Positions 24,910 through 33,818 of a DNA stretch of 64,000 nt are shown here, piece after piece. Within the stretch, counting starts at the first letter, position 1. Each line of letters opens with the position of its first letter. This DNA is from an uncultured Bacteroidales bacterium (lineage in GTDB: Bacteria > Bacteroidota > Bacteroidia > Bacteroidales > WCHB1-69). Both the position numbers and the translations under genes were made by a program. Location: the NCBI GenBank assembly GCA_934699095.1, contig CAKUVI010000007.1:107645-171644 (forward strand), read 5' to 3'. Under the pieces are notes generated by a model, which saw only the letters and a program-made list of their open reading frames with translations, was not told the DNA's origin and made no database searches.

Positions 24910-26619
24910 ATGTCATTTATCAAGACAGACAACATCAAAGGAGATGTTTTTGGAGGAATAACAGCAGGAATTGTTGCCTTGCCGTTGGCTTTGGCATTCG
25001 GAATACAGGCTTTTGGAGGCATCGACGACCCGTCGGCAAGTTCGATGGGCGCGCTTGCCGGACTAGTGGGTGCAGCCTTTTTGGGCTTTTTCGCGTCGTT
25101 GTTCGGAGGGACACACTCGCAGATCAGCGGTCCGACCGGCCCTATGACAGTTATCACAGCCAGTTTGTTGAGCGGTGTGTGGGCGTCGCAGCATTCAATG
25201 AGTGCGGTGCTGATCAGCATGTCGTTGGCGGGCATCTTCTGCGGAATCTTCCAAATCCTCTTCGGAGTCCTGAAAATAGGCAAATATGTGCGTTATATTC
25301 CTTACCCTGTACTTTCCGGATTCATGAGTGGCATTGGCGTCATTATAATCATCCAACAGCTGTACCCGTTGATAGGCTCAAAATCGCCGGTATTGGTGGT
25401 TGACATGATTACACAGTTGCCAGAGAGACTTTCTTCAGGAATATCCATAACAGCCTTGTTGCTCGGACTTGGAACGATAGCGGTTATATGTCTTTTCCCG
25501 TTGATAACCAAAAAGATACCATCAACTTTGGTGGCCCTTGTGCTTATGACTTGCATTTCTCTGTTCTTGAACATGGACGAGAAATTGCTCATCGGGCACA
25601 TCCCAGCGGGTTTCCCGTTGCCGTTTTTTGCAAAAGAGGGGTTGTCGCTTTCTGGGCTTGACTGGGGCGCTGTGTTGAAGGCTTCGGTGATACCTGGACT
25701 CACGCTTGCGGGTTTGGGCAGCATTGACACTCTGTTGACATCTGTGGTTGCAGACAACATCACGAAGACCAAGCACAACAGCAACAAGGAGCTCATAGGA
25801 CAGGGAATAGGCAACATGATGAGCGGTCTGTTCTGTGGCATCAGCGGCGCGGGCGCGACGATGCGCACTGTGGTGAATGTTAAGAGCGGCGGCAGAACGC
25901 AGATCAGCGGCATGATTCATTCACTGCTCTTGATATCCATTCTTTTAGGGCTCGGTAGCTTGGTTAAGTTTGTACCTCTGTCGGTTTTGGCTGGTATCTT
26001 GATTACAGTAGGGTGGGGCATTATCGATTTTCGCGGATTCAAGGATCTTCCCAAGATACCCCGCGCCGATGCTGTGGTACTCATAATAGTGTTCCTGCTT
26101 ACTGTGTTTGTTGATTTGCTCACCGCTGTGGGCATCGGCATGGTGATAGCCTGTGTGCTCTTCATGAAGCGCGCTTCCGATTTGGTGGAAGGCGGCTACA
26201 GCAGCTCAGAGATGACGAGCTTCGACAAGGAGAGCCCGTGGCACGATGAATCCGGCCTCCCCGAACATATCAAACACAAAATCTATATTCAACGACTCAA
26301 CGGTCCTATCTTTTTTGGAACCATCACAAAATTCCAGAATGTGATGAACGACATTCCAAACGATGCCAAACTTGTGGTAATAAGGATGAGGTTGGTAAGC
26401 TTTATGGACCAGTCCGGACTTTATGCCATGGAGACCGCAGTGAAGGAGTTGCAGGCTCGTGGAGTGACGGTGCTTATGACCATTATTCAGCCACAACCAA
26501 TGTATATGCTCAAGACTCTGGATGTGATTCCAGCCCTCATCCCAGAGGACCATACATTCAAGACCTTCGAAGATTGCACCCAGTTTTTGATTGATAATGA
26601 ACAGCTCTTCAATGCCTGA
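24910..26619 (+). CDS. SulP family anion transporter with STAS domain
   Basis: The 569-residue inner-membrane protein has the SulP (SLC26) fold: many hydrophobic segments with GGITAGIVALPLALAFGIQA at the start and SGPTGPMTVI near residue 78. A C-terminal cytoplasmic STAS domain (about 455-560) has RLVSFMDQSGLYAMETAV. SulP proteins move sulfate, bicarbonate or other anions, often with Na+ or H+. The substrate cannot be read here. It lies 28 bases after the glycosyltransferase gene and overlaps the next gene by a few bases. Confidence 0.93.
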   Translation: MSFIKTDNIKGDVFGGITAGIVALPLALAFGIQAFGGIDDPSASSMGALAGLVGAAFLGFFASLFGGTHSQISGPTGPMTVITASLLSGVWASQHSMSAVLISMSLAGIFCGIFQILFGVLKIGKYVRYIPYPVLSGFMSGIGVIIIIQQLYPLIGSKSPVLVVDMITQLPERLSSGISITALLLGLGTIAVICLFPLITKKIPSTLVALVLMTCISLFLNMDEKLLIGHIPAGFPLPFFAKEGLSLSGLDWGAVLKASVIPGLTLAGLGSIDTLLTSVVADNITKTKHNSNKELIGQGIGNMMSGLFCGISGAGATMRTVVNVKSGGRTQISGMIHSLLLISILLGLGSLVKFVPLSVLAGILITVGWGIIDFRGFKDLPKIPRADAVVLIIVFLLTVFVDLLTAVGIGMVIACVLFMKRASDLVEGGYSSSEMTSFDKESPWHDESGLPEHIKHKIYIQRLNGPIFFGTITKFQNVMNDIPNDAKLVVIRMRLVSFMDQSGLYAMETAVKELQARGVTVLMTIIQPQPMYMLKTLDVIPALIPEDHTFKTFEDCTQFLIDNEQLFNA

Positions 26620-27358
26620 TGAGAAATCGTTGTTTGCCCGAAATCGTCTGCTTTTGGGCGAGGAGAAGGCCGAACGCATAGCTGGAAGCAAGGTTATTGT
26701 GTTCGGGGTGGGCGGCGTTGGAAGCTGGTGCGCCGAGAGTCTGGTGCGCAGTGGCATACGTGACCTCACCATCGTTGACAGCGATAACGTTGCTGCATCC
26801 AACATAAACCGGCAACTCCCAGCCACGATCAGAACCATCGGAATGCCAAAAGTTGACGTTTTGAAATCACGCTTTCTCGAAATTAATCCTTTTGCAAATA
26901 TTATCGCTCTCAATAAGTTGTATTCGTTTGAGAATGCCTCATCATTCAATATCCAAGACTATGACTATGTTGTTGATGCCATCGACAGCCTTTCGCACAA
27001 AGCTCATTTGATTTTGAATGTGACTGAAATTGGTGTGCCGCTGTTCTCATCTATGGGAGCCGCTCTTAAAATAGACCCCCAAAAGGTGAAAGTGGCTGAA
27101 TTCTGGAAAGTGTACGGCTGTCCGTTGGCGCGGGCTCTGAGAAAGAAGTTCAAGCAAAACAAACAATACCCGGCAAAGAAGTTCCAATGCGTTTATTCCC
27201 CTGAGCTACTGACAAATGCAGGTGAAACAGACGGCAATGACCTCTCCTCTGAAAATTTTGTGAAACCAGTGACTAACGGCACAATGGCTCATGTCACTGC
27301 CATATTCGGATTCACTCTGGCGGGACTTATAGTTCAAGATATAGTCTCAAAATTATGA
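26612..27358 (+). CDS. tcdA: tRNA threonylcarbamoyladenosine dehydratase TcdA
   Basis: This 248-residue ThiF/E1-like ATP-binding protein matches TcdA (CsdL), which cyclises t6A37 to ct6A in tRNAs that read ANN codons. The nucleotide loop is VIFGVGGVGSWCAESL; NINRQL and DYVVDAIDS are family motifs. FARNRLLLGEE near the N-terminus is typical. Two starts are possible, ATG at 26612 or 26597; both overlap the end of the SulP gene, suggesting coupling. The motifs are intact. Confidence 0.92.
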   Translation: MPDEKSLFARNRLLLGEEKAERIAGSKVIVFGVGGVGSWCAESLVRSGIRDLTIVDSDNVAASNINRQLPATIRTIGMPKVDVLKSRFLEINPFANIIALNKLYSFENASSFNIQDYDYVVDAIDSLSHKAHLILNVTEIGVPLFSSMGAALKIDPQKVKVAEFWKVYGCPLARALRKKFKQNKQYPAKKFQCVYSPELLTNAGETDGNDLSSENFVKPVTNGTMAHVTAIFGFTLAGLIVQDIVSKL

Positions 27359-27419
27359 TGTTGCAATAATTGTTCAAATAGTACGTTTTAAATAGATAGT
27401 TTCTGAAAATAGAACATTG

Positions 27420-30245
27420 ATGTCAGGGAAAGAGAAATATATATCAATAAGAGGTGCGAAAGTCAATAATCTGAAAAACATAGACCTCGATATACCAAGA
27501 AACAAGTTGATAGTGATCACCGGATTGTCGGGTTCGGGAAAATCCTCTTTGGCTTTCGACACCCTCTATGCCGAGGGTCAGCGGCGTTATGTTGAGAGTC
27601 TGAGTTCATACGCACGCCAATTCATGGGCAGGATGCGGAAACCGAACGTGAAATCCGTAGCTGGAATTCCTCCGGCCATAGCAATAGAACAGCAGATACT
27701 ATCCAAGAATCCTCGCTCCACAGTTGGCACAGTTACTGAAATTTACGAATATCTGAAACTGCTTTATGCCAGAATCGGCCGTACCTACTCCCCGATAAGC
27801 GGAGCGGAAGTTAAAAGGCATGATGTCAGGGACGTACTGAACTACATAGAAACCATACCGGCTAATGAAAAGGTGTATGTACTTTCACCCGTGGTGGTTT
27901 CTGAAGGTCGTAAATTAGAAGAACAGATTAAGATTTACCAACAGCAGGGCTTCAGCCGCATGATGTGCGATGATGGCCTGAAAGACATTGATGATTGCCT
28001 CAAGGATATAAAGAAGTATTCTGTCGATTCGCTTTTCATCATGGTCGATCGTTTCAAGTCTGATAGTATAGCTGAGAATCGCAGTCGTATTTTTGATGCA
28101 GTGCAGACAGCCTTTGCAGAGGGAAAGGGGCACTGTGTCGTGCAGCGTGAGGGGAAAAAGACAGAGAGAATCTTCTTCAGCAATACATTTGAGGCAGACG
28201 GCATGACTTTCGAGGAACCCACACCCAACCTCTTCAGCTTCAATAATCCGTATGGAGCTTGTCGCAGTTGTTCGGGAACAGGCAGAATAGAAGGGGTGAG
28301 TGCGGATCTGGTGTTCCCTGACAGGTCGCTCTCCGTGGCGGAAGATGCAGTCGCCTGTTGGCACGGCGAGGTGATGAGCGAGTGGAAACGCTATTTCATC
28401 AGGACTGCCTCAAAACGCAATTTCCCGGTTTATAGGGCAATTGATGATCTGACCAAAGAAGAATATGATCTTCTGTGGTATGGAGATCCCAAACACGATG
28501 TGCACGGCATCACCCAATTTTTTCAGTTTGTAGCTGCCAACACTTACAAAATACAGTTTCGGGTGATGCAGGCCAGATACCGTGGCTTCGAGACTTGCCC
28601 GGAGTGCGGTGGCACACGTTTGCGTAAAGAGGCTATGTATGTGAAAGTCAGGGGAATGTCAATCGCTGATATGCTATCGATGCCAATCTCTGAACTGAAG
28701 AAGTTTTTCGATGAATTCCAGTTTGAAAGTGATAATGAACGGGCAGTCTCGAAAATACTCGTACAAGAACTTCAACGTCGTATCGGTCTTTTAGATGAGG
28801 TCGGATTGGGATATCTCACTTTGGATCGCAACTGCGCCACCCTCTCCGGTGGCGAATCGCAGCGCATCAACCTTTCAACATCATTGGGCAGCAGTTTGGT
28901 CGGGTCTTTGTACATCCTTGATGAACCAAGTATCGGTCTTCACCCACGCGACACACAGAAACTGATATCTGTGCTGAAAAAACTGCGCGATATAGGGAAT
29001 ACCGTCGTTGTGGTGGAACACGATGAGGAAATTATCCGCGCTGCCGATTTCATAGTGGATATAGGCCCAAAGGCAGGCCAGTTCGGCGGTGAAGTGATGT
29101 TCTCGGGCAGTTTTGACGAATTACTCGAAAAAAAAGACAACATTACGGCAAAATACATACGCGGTATGCTGCACCGCAAAGACGATGTTCTGGAAATCCC
29201 AGTACCGTCTTACCGGAGAAAATGGCGCAATTATGTTGAGATTCGCGGTGCAAAGGAGCATAATCTCAAAAATATTGATGTGAAATTCCCTCTTGAATGC
29301 TTCACAGTAGTGACTGGTGTGAGCGGTTCAGGTAAGAGCTCTCTTGTTACGGATATTCTGTATCATGCTGTAAACCAGATGTTTAAGGATGGCACGAACA
29401 GACATGGCAATTTTCGTTCCATGAATGCTGATGTTTCTAAACTTACTGGTGTGGTTTTGGTTGATCAGGATGCGATTGGGCGCTCCACTCGCTCAAATCC
29501 TGCTACATACCTGAAAATTTACGATTACATTCGTGAACTATACGCTGCACAGCCTTTGTCTAAGCAACGGAATTACAAGTCTGGATTTTTCTCTTTCAAC
29601 GTCCCTGGCGGTCGCTGTGAAGAGTGTGAGGGCGAGGGCGTTATCAGAATAAACATGCAGTTTATGGCTGATGTGGAGATGGTCTGCCCGTCGTGCGGCG
29701 GCAAACGCTTCCGCGACGATGCACTCGATATCAAGGTCGCTGACAAAAATATCAACGACATTCTCAGCATGACGGTTTCCGAGGCCGTTGAGTTTTTTAA
29801 CACACTTCCATCTAACGATATTGTGCTGAACATCCAACGCAGGCTTGACTCCTTGATTGATGTCGGCTTGGAGTACCTCGTGCTCGGACAACAGTCTTCA
29901 ACACTCTCTGGCGGTGAGGCACAACGTATCAAATTGGCCTATTTTTTAACTCAGGATGACAGTAAACAGCACCAGCTCTTCATCTTCGATGAACCTACAA
30001 CAGGATTGCATTTCCACGATATCCACAAACTTTACGACGCCTTCAACAGACTGATTGAGCACGGGAACACAGTTGTTGTGATAGAACACAATATGGAGAT
30101 TGTGAAATGTGCAGACTGGATTATCGACCTCGGACCTGAGGGCGGCGAAAAAGGAGGCAATATAGTGTTCGAAGGAACTCCCGAAAATCTTCTTAAATGC
30201 AAGCATTCATATACAGCTAAGTTCCTTAAGGAGAAATTGAAATAG
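27420..30245 (+). CDS. uvrA: Excinuclease ABC subunit A (UvrA)
   Basis: The 941-residue DNA-damage sensor of nucleotide excision repair has two ABC modules. The first has Walker A GLSGSGKSSLAFDTLYAEG, a zinc site in CRSCSGTG...CPECGG, and signature LSGGESQRI. The second has GVSGSGKSSLVTDIL, zinc cysteines in GGRCEECEGEG and CPSCGGKRF, and LSGGEAQRIKLA. The length is usual for the family. The ATG at 27420 is preferred to the TTG just before it. A 61-base gap separates it from tcdA; no clear TAnnTTTG was seen there, so it may be read from the upstream operon. Confidence 0.98.
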   Translation: MSGKEKYISIRGAKVNNLKNIDLDIPRNKLIVITGLSGSGKSSLAFDTLYAEGQRRYVESLSSYARQFMGRMRKPNVKSVAGIPPAIAIEQQILSKNPRSTVGTVTEIYEYLKLLYARIGRTYSPISGAEVKRHDVRDVLNYIETIPANEKVYVLSPVVVSEGRKLEEQIKIYQQQGFSRMMCDDGLKDIDDCLKDIKKYSVDSLFIMVDRFKSDSIAENRSRIFDAVQTAFAEGKGHCVVQREGKKTERIFFSNTFEADGMTFEEPTPNLFSFNNPYGACRSCSGTGRIEGVSADLVFPDRSLSVAEDAVACWHGEVMSEWKRYFIRTASKRNFPVYRAIDDLTKEEYDLLWYGDPKHDVHGITQFFQFVAANTYKIQFRVMQARYRGFETCPECGGTRLRKEAMYVKVRGMSIADMLSMPISELKKFFDEFQFESDNERAVSKILVQELQRRIGLLDEVGLGYLTLDRNCATLSGGESQRINLSTSLGSSLVGSLYILDEPSIGLHPRDTQKLISVLKKLRDIGNTVVVVEHDEEIIRAADFIVDIGPKAGQFGGEVMFSGSFDELLEKKDNITAKYIRGMLHRKDDVLEIPVPSYRRKWRNYVEIRGAKEHNLKNIDVKFPLECFTVVTGVSGSGKSSLVTDILYHAVNQMFKDGTNRHGNFRSMNADVSKLTGVVLVDQDAIGRSTRSNPATYLKIYDYIRELYAAQPLSKQRNYKSGFFSFNVPGGRCEECEGEGVIRINMQFMADVEMVCPSCGGKRFRDDALDIKVADKNINDILSMTVSEAVEFFNTLPSNDIVLNIQRRLDSLIDVGLEYLVLGQQSSTLSGGEAQRIKLAYFLTQDDSKQHQLFIFDEPTTGLHFHDIHKLYDAFNRLIEHGNTVVVIEHNMEIVKCADWIIDLGPEGGEKGGNIVFEGTPENLLKCKHSYTAKFLKEKLK

Positions 30246-30285
30246 AATTTGATTTTTTTGCTTATCGCAACTATGATAATTTGTG

Positions 30286-30293
30286 TACATTTG
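30286..30293 (+). promoter_or_regulatory. -7 element of the M20 peptidase gene
   Basis: TACATTTG, 19 bases before the ATG at 30313. It makes the upstream ATG at 30283 unlikely as the start. Confidence 0.65.
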
Positions 30294-30312
30294 CAACAAA
30301 AAAATATTGATT

Positions 30313-31671
30313 ATGGATATTAAAAATTACATTCAGGAAAACGAAAACAGATTTTTGGATGAATTGTTTTCACTAATAAGAATACCGTCCATAAGTTCAC
30401 AAAGTGAACATAAGGGAGATATGGTGAAGTGCGCCGAGCGTTGGCGCGAGCTTATTTTGGCCGCCGGAGCCGACAAGTGCGAGATTTTCCCTACAGACGG
30501 CAACCCGATCGTTTACGGTGAAAAGATGGTTGACCCGAATGCCAAGACAGTTCTCGTTTACGGCCATTATGATGTGATGCCCGTTGATCCAATCGAACTC
30601 TGGAACACTGAGCCTTTTGAACCTGTTATCAAGGACGGGAAAATATGGGGCCGCGGTGCCGATGACGACAAAGGGCAGTCGTTCATGCATGCCAAGGCTT
30701 TTGAATATCTCGTGAAGACCGGACAACTCAAGTGCAATGTCAAATTTATGCTTGAGGGAGAAGAGGAGATAGGCAGCACACAACTCTATTCATTCTGTGA
30801 AAAACACAGCGAAATGCTCAAGTGTGATGTTATTTTGGTCTCAGATACGAGCATGATTGCTTCTGATACACCCTCAATAACGGCTGGTCTGCGCGGACTG
30901 TGCAACATGATTGTAAAGGTTACAGGTCCGAACCGGGACCTCCACTCAGGTATTTTCGGCGGCGCTGTTGCCAATCCGATCAATGTGCTCTGTGACTTAG
31001 TTTCTGACCTTATCGACGACAAGGGCCATGTCACTATTCCAGGTTTCTATGACGATGTGGTAGTGCTGTCAGACGAAGAGAGAAAGTTGATAGCACAGAC
31101 TCCTTTTGATGAAAAAGAGTATAAAAAGTCGCTTGATGTTGACGAATTGTATGGAGAGGACGGCTATAGTACGATAGAAAGAACAGGAATCAGACCGAAT
31201 TTGGGCGTTTGTGGTATAGAAGGCGGCTATACAGGAGAAGGCTTCAAGACCGTATTGCCGTCAACAGCATCGGCCAATATCTCCATGCGTCTGGTGGCCA
31301 ACCAGGACTCACACAAGATAGCTGAGCTGTTCCAGAAGCATTTTGAGAACGTTGCTCCTAAGTATGTGAAGGTTGAGGTTATCCCTTGTCATGGAGGTGA
31401 AGCTTATCGTTGTGGTATGGATGTTCCTGCATATCAGGCTGCTGAAAAAGCGTACATTGATGTTTATGGAAAGCGTCCAATTCCTTCATACAGTGGCGGA
31501 AGCATTCCAATAGTTGCGCACTTCGAGAAGGTTCTCGGTGTGAAATCAATCTTGTGCGGATTCGGTCTTGCAGAAGATAATATCCATTCTCCTAATGAGA
31601 ACTATAAGTTGGATCATTTCCGTCGCGGAATCGAGGTTATTAGCAGATTTTATCAGCATTTTTGCGAATAA
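30313..31671 (+). CDS. M20 family dipeptidase
   Basis: The 452-residue protein is an M20 di-zinc peptidase of the carnosinase/PepV-like type. Metal and catalytic residues are present in GHYDVMPVDP (near 85), GRGADDDKGQ (near 118), EGEEEIGS (near 154) and the C-terminal DNIHSPNENY. A dimerisation (lid) domain fills about 200-370, with GPNRDLHSGIFGG. No signal peptide is visible, so it probably hydrolyses imported dipeptides in the cytoplasm. It is transcribed alone and followed by a hairpin terminator. Confidence 0.94.
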   Translation: MDIKNYIQENENRFLDELFSLIRIPSISSQSEHKGDMVKCAERWRELILAAGADKCEIFPTDGNPIVYGEKMVDPNAKTVLVYGHYDVMPVDPIELWNTEPFEPVIKDGKIWGRGADDDKGQSFMHAKAFEYLVKTGQLKCNVKFMLEGEEEIGSTQLYSFCEKHSEMLKCDVILVSDTSMIASDTPSITAGLRGLCNMIVKVTGPNRDLHSGIFGGAVANPINVLCDLVSDLIDDKGHVTIPGFYDDVVVLSDEERKLIAQTPFDEKEYKKSLDVDELYGEDGYSTIERTGIRPNLGVCGIEGGYTGEGFKTVLPSTASANISMRLVANQDSHKIAELFQKHFENVAPKYVKVEVIPCHGGEAYRCGMDVPAYQAAEKAYIDVYGKRPIPSYSGGSIPIVAHFEKVLGVKSILCGFGLAEDNIHSPNENYKLDHFRRGIEVISRFYQHFCE

Positions 31672-31691
31672 GCTGTTAATCAGACAATGAG

Positions 31692-31720
31692 AAGGTGCTC
31701 TTTCACAGGGCACCTTTTTT
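31692..31720 (+). terminator. Terminator after the M20 peptidase gene
   Basis: The 7-bp stem AAGGTGC/GCACCTT is followed by a T-run. It opens a 388-base gap (31672-32059), which otherwise holds only the promoter of the next gene. Confidence 0.75.
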
Positions 31721-31946
31721 GTTTGCTTGATTTTTCGCAAAATAAGGAATAAGGGGTGGACAATTAATAGTTGCCATGCAAAAGCGTACGTTAAAATTCT
31801 GATCTGTGGTGGTTTATCGTGCTTTGCGGTGTGAAATGTCAATCATATCATACATTATATCAAGAAATTAAGTTTCCTAATACTGCTAATGGGAATATAA
31901 ATTAAAGAAATTATAATAAATTGAAAACCTCAGCAATAATAATTTG

Positions 31947-31954
31947 TATCTTTG
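31947..31954 (+). promoter_or_regulatory. -7 element of the lipoprotein gene
   Basis: TATCTTTG, with TTG 23 bases upstream (31921-31923). It leaves a leader of about 100 bases before the ATG at 32060. Confidence 0.65.
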
Positions 31955-32059
31955 CCACGTTATATCTTCAGGTTCTGTTTGAAAATTTTACATAGACTTG
32001 ATGTGGCGTGAAATAACAATAACAGAGAATAATAGTATCATACAATAATTCAAGTTATT

Positions 32060-32626
32060 ATGAAAAAGAGTATTCTAACTATCTTGACCCTTGTAGCCCT
32101 TGTCATTTGCGGCTGCGATCATGGTACAATCAACCCTGGCGACAACAACAATCCTGGTGGAGGCACCAGCCCCGACAATTCGTCCATCGATATCACTCCC
32201 TATTTGGGCAAATACCTGATGAGCCGCCATACCGAGCTCTCTATCAGTGTGCTCGGAATGTTCTCCTTCCCGCTCGACAAAGACCTTGATGTTGAGATGG
32301 TAACTGTCAAAAGCGACCCGACTATCGAAAACGGCATCATTATCAGCAACAACGACGCACTTTATCTGCGCGGTATAGTTGACACCGACGGGCTACATCT
32401 TCAAAACGACACTGTTAATCTTGTAATTGACACAACAATTGCAAACTATCCTGTCAACTTCGGTGTTAGCGTCAGCATGACGCATCCAGTCATTCAACCA
32501 CCTGTAAATGGTGTTATGGAATGGACCAGCATAGCAAGCGGGAGTGCCTCGACCAGCATCTTGGGCATTCCTATCAATGCAGTCATTACTGGCGATATGC
32601 GGTATAAGACGATAATGAGCTATTAA
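32060..32626 (+). CDS. Lipoprotein of unknown function
   Basis: The 188-residue product has a signal sequence with lipobox VICGC, then a flexible linker rich in Asn, Gly, Pro and Ser (about 25-42), then a domain of about 145 residues with mostly beta-type sequence (for example TPYLGKYLMSRHTELSISVL). I do not recognise the family; calycin-like lipoproteins of Bacteroidota are a possibility from the pattern alone. It is monocistronic, with its own promoter and a strong terminator. Confidence 0.85.
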   Translation: MKKSILTILTLVALVICGCDHGTINPGDNNNPGGGTSPDNSSIDITPYLGKYLMSRHTELSISVLGMFSFPLDKDLDVEMVTVKSDPTIENGIIISNNDALYLRGIVDTDGLHLQNDTVNLVIDTTIANYPVNFGVSVSMTHPVIQPPVNGVMEWTSIASGSASTSILGIPINAVITGDMRYKTIMSY

Positions 32627-32651
32627 GCATAATTGTCTGATTTTGAGTAAT

Positions 32652-32693
32652 AAGAAAAGGATGCGAACAACAGAGACGCATCCTTTTCTTTTT
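32652..32693 (+). terminator. Strong hairpin terminator after the lipoprotein gene
   Basis: A perfect 14-bp stem (32652-32665 with 32677-32690) and T-rich tail. Confidence 0.85.
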
Positions 32694-32702
32694 AATTGTG
32701 CC

Positions 32703-32732
32703 CAAAAAAAGGCACCCGTTCCCGGATGCCTT
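32703..32732 (-). terminator. Terminator of the korAB unit
   Basis: Read on the minus strand, AAGGCA and its near-complement enclose a GC-rich hairpin and are followed by seven T. It lies 25 bases after the korB stop. Confidence 0.75.
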
Positions 32733-32756
32733 GAATTAATAATTTCTAAATTCTAA

Positions 32757-33788
32757 TTAGATTTCCCAAGTGTCGCCGCTGTTGAGCAGGTCGTCAACGC
32801 ATTTGTATTTGCCATTGGCCATTTGCTCTTCCATTTGGTCTTCGTAGAGTTGGGTGTAGGATGTTTTCTTGACGTTGCGGATGACGCCGATAGCCACGGG
32901 GAGATCGCCTTTCATGCGGGCGAGCATCATGTGTATGCCGGTGTCTTCGGTGGTTTCGTCGTGAATCATGATGTCGTCCATTGTGATGCCGTTTTCGCCG
33001 ATGGTGACAGCTTCGAGGCAGCGTCCGTTGAAGCGGAGACCCTTGTTCTTGTCTTTTCCGAAGAGCATAGGCTTGCCATGTTCAAGGATGATGGTGCGGT
33101 CGTCGCGCACGGCGCGGTCGGTGATGGCAGCGTGTGCCTTGTCGTTGAAAATCATGCAGTTTTGAAGCACTTCCACAACGCTGGTGCCGTCGTGTTGTGC
33201 GGCGCGTGTCATGATGTCGGTGGTGAGTTGTGGGAGGCAGTCCAACGCGCGTGCGTAGAATGTACCTTGTGCACCCATCACCAATTCGCCCGGATTGAAC
33301 GGATAGTCGATGGTGCCGAACGGGGAGGTCTTGGTGACCTGTCCGAATTTGGTTGTAGGACTGTACTGACCTTTGGTGAGACCGTAGATCTCGTTGTTGA
33401 AGATAGTTATGTTGAAGTCCTGGTTACGGCGAACAGCGTGAATCAAGTGATTTCCGCCGATGGCCATGGAGTCACCATCACCCATGTTTACCCAAACGGA
33501 GAGTGCTGGATTGGCCAACTTTACACCTGTAGCGATGGCGCAGGCACGTCCGTGGATGCTGTGAAATCCGTAAGTGTCAACGTAGTAAGGGATACGTGAA
33601 GAGCATCCGATACCAGACACCATGCAGATGTTCTCTTTTTTGTGGTTGGTTTTTGGAAATGTGTTCAACAATGCTGCGAGGATGGCGTGGTCGCCGCAAC
33701 CTGGACACCATTTCACCATTTGGTCGCTGGTGAAGTCAGCTTTTGTATATTCTCTGTCCGCTCTGGGAACAAAATGTTTATCTGCCAT
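32757..33788 (-). CDS. korB: 2-oxoacid:ferredoxin oxidoreductase, beta subunit
   Basis: The 343-residue subunit binds thiamine diphosphate, with MVKWCPGCGDHAIL near residue 25, GIGCSSR, and the Mg-TPP motif GDGDSMAIGGNH near residue 103 with FNNEIYGLTKGQ. With the alpha subunit it oxidises a 2-oxoacid, probably 2-oxoglutarate, to the acyl-CoA while reducing ferredoxin. This is the usual anaerobic route in Bacteroidales. The gene lies 30 bases after korA. 2-oxoglutarate specificity is inferred from the subunit layout. Confidence 0.93.
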   Translation of the reverse strand: MADKHFVPRADREYTKADFTSDQMVKWCPGCGDHAILAALLNTFPKTNHKKENICMVSGIGCSSRIPYYVDTYGFHSIHGRACAIATGVKLANPALSVWVNMGDGDSMAIGGNHLIHAVRRNQDFNITIFNNEIYGLTKGQYSPTTKFGQVTKTSPFGTIDYPFNPGELVMGAQGTFYARALDCLPQLTTDIMTRAAQHDGTSVVEVLQNCMIFNDKAHAAITDRAVRDDRTIILEHGKPMLFGKDKNKGLRFNGRCLEAVTIGENGITMDDIMIHDETTEDTGIHMMLARMKGDLPVAIGVIRNVKKTSYTQLYEDQMEEQMANGKYKCVDDLLNSGDTWEI

Positions 33789-33818
33789 AATTATATGTAA
33801 TTTAATGGTTCATGTTTA

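Noticed and set aside
31546..31842. 98-codon minus-strand frame across the M20 peptidase end
   Set aside because: It overlaps the M20 gene antisense and its terminator, with no recognisable domain.
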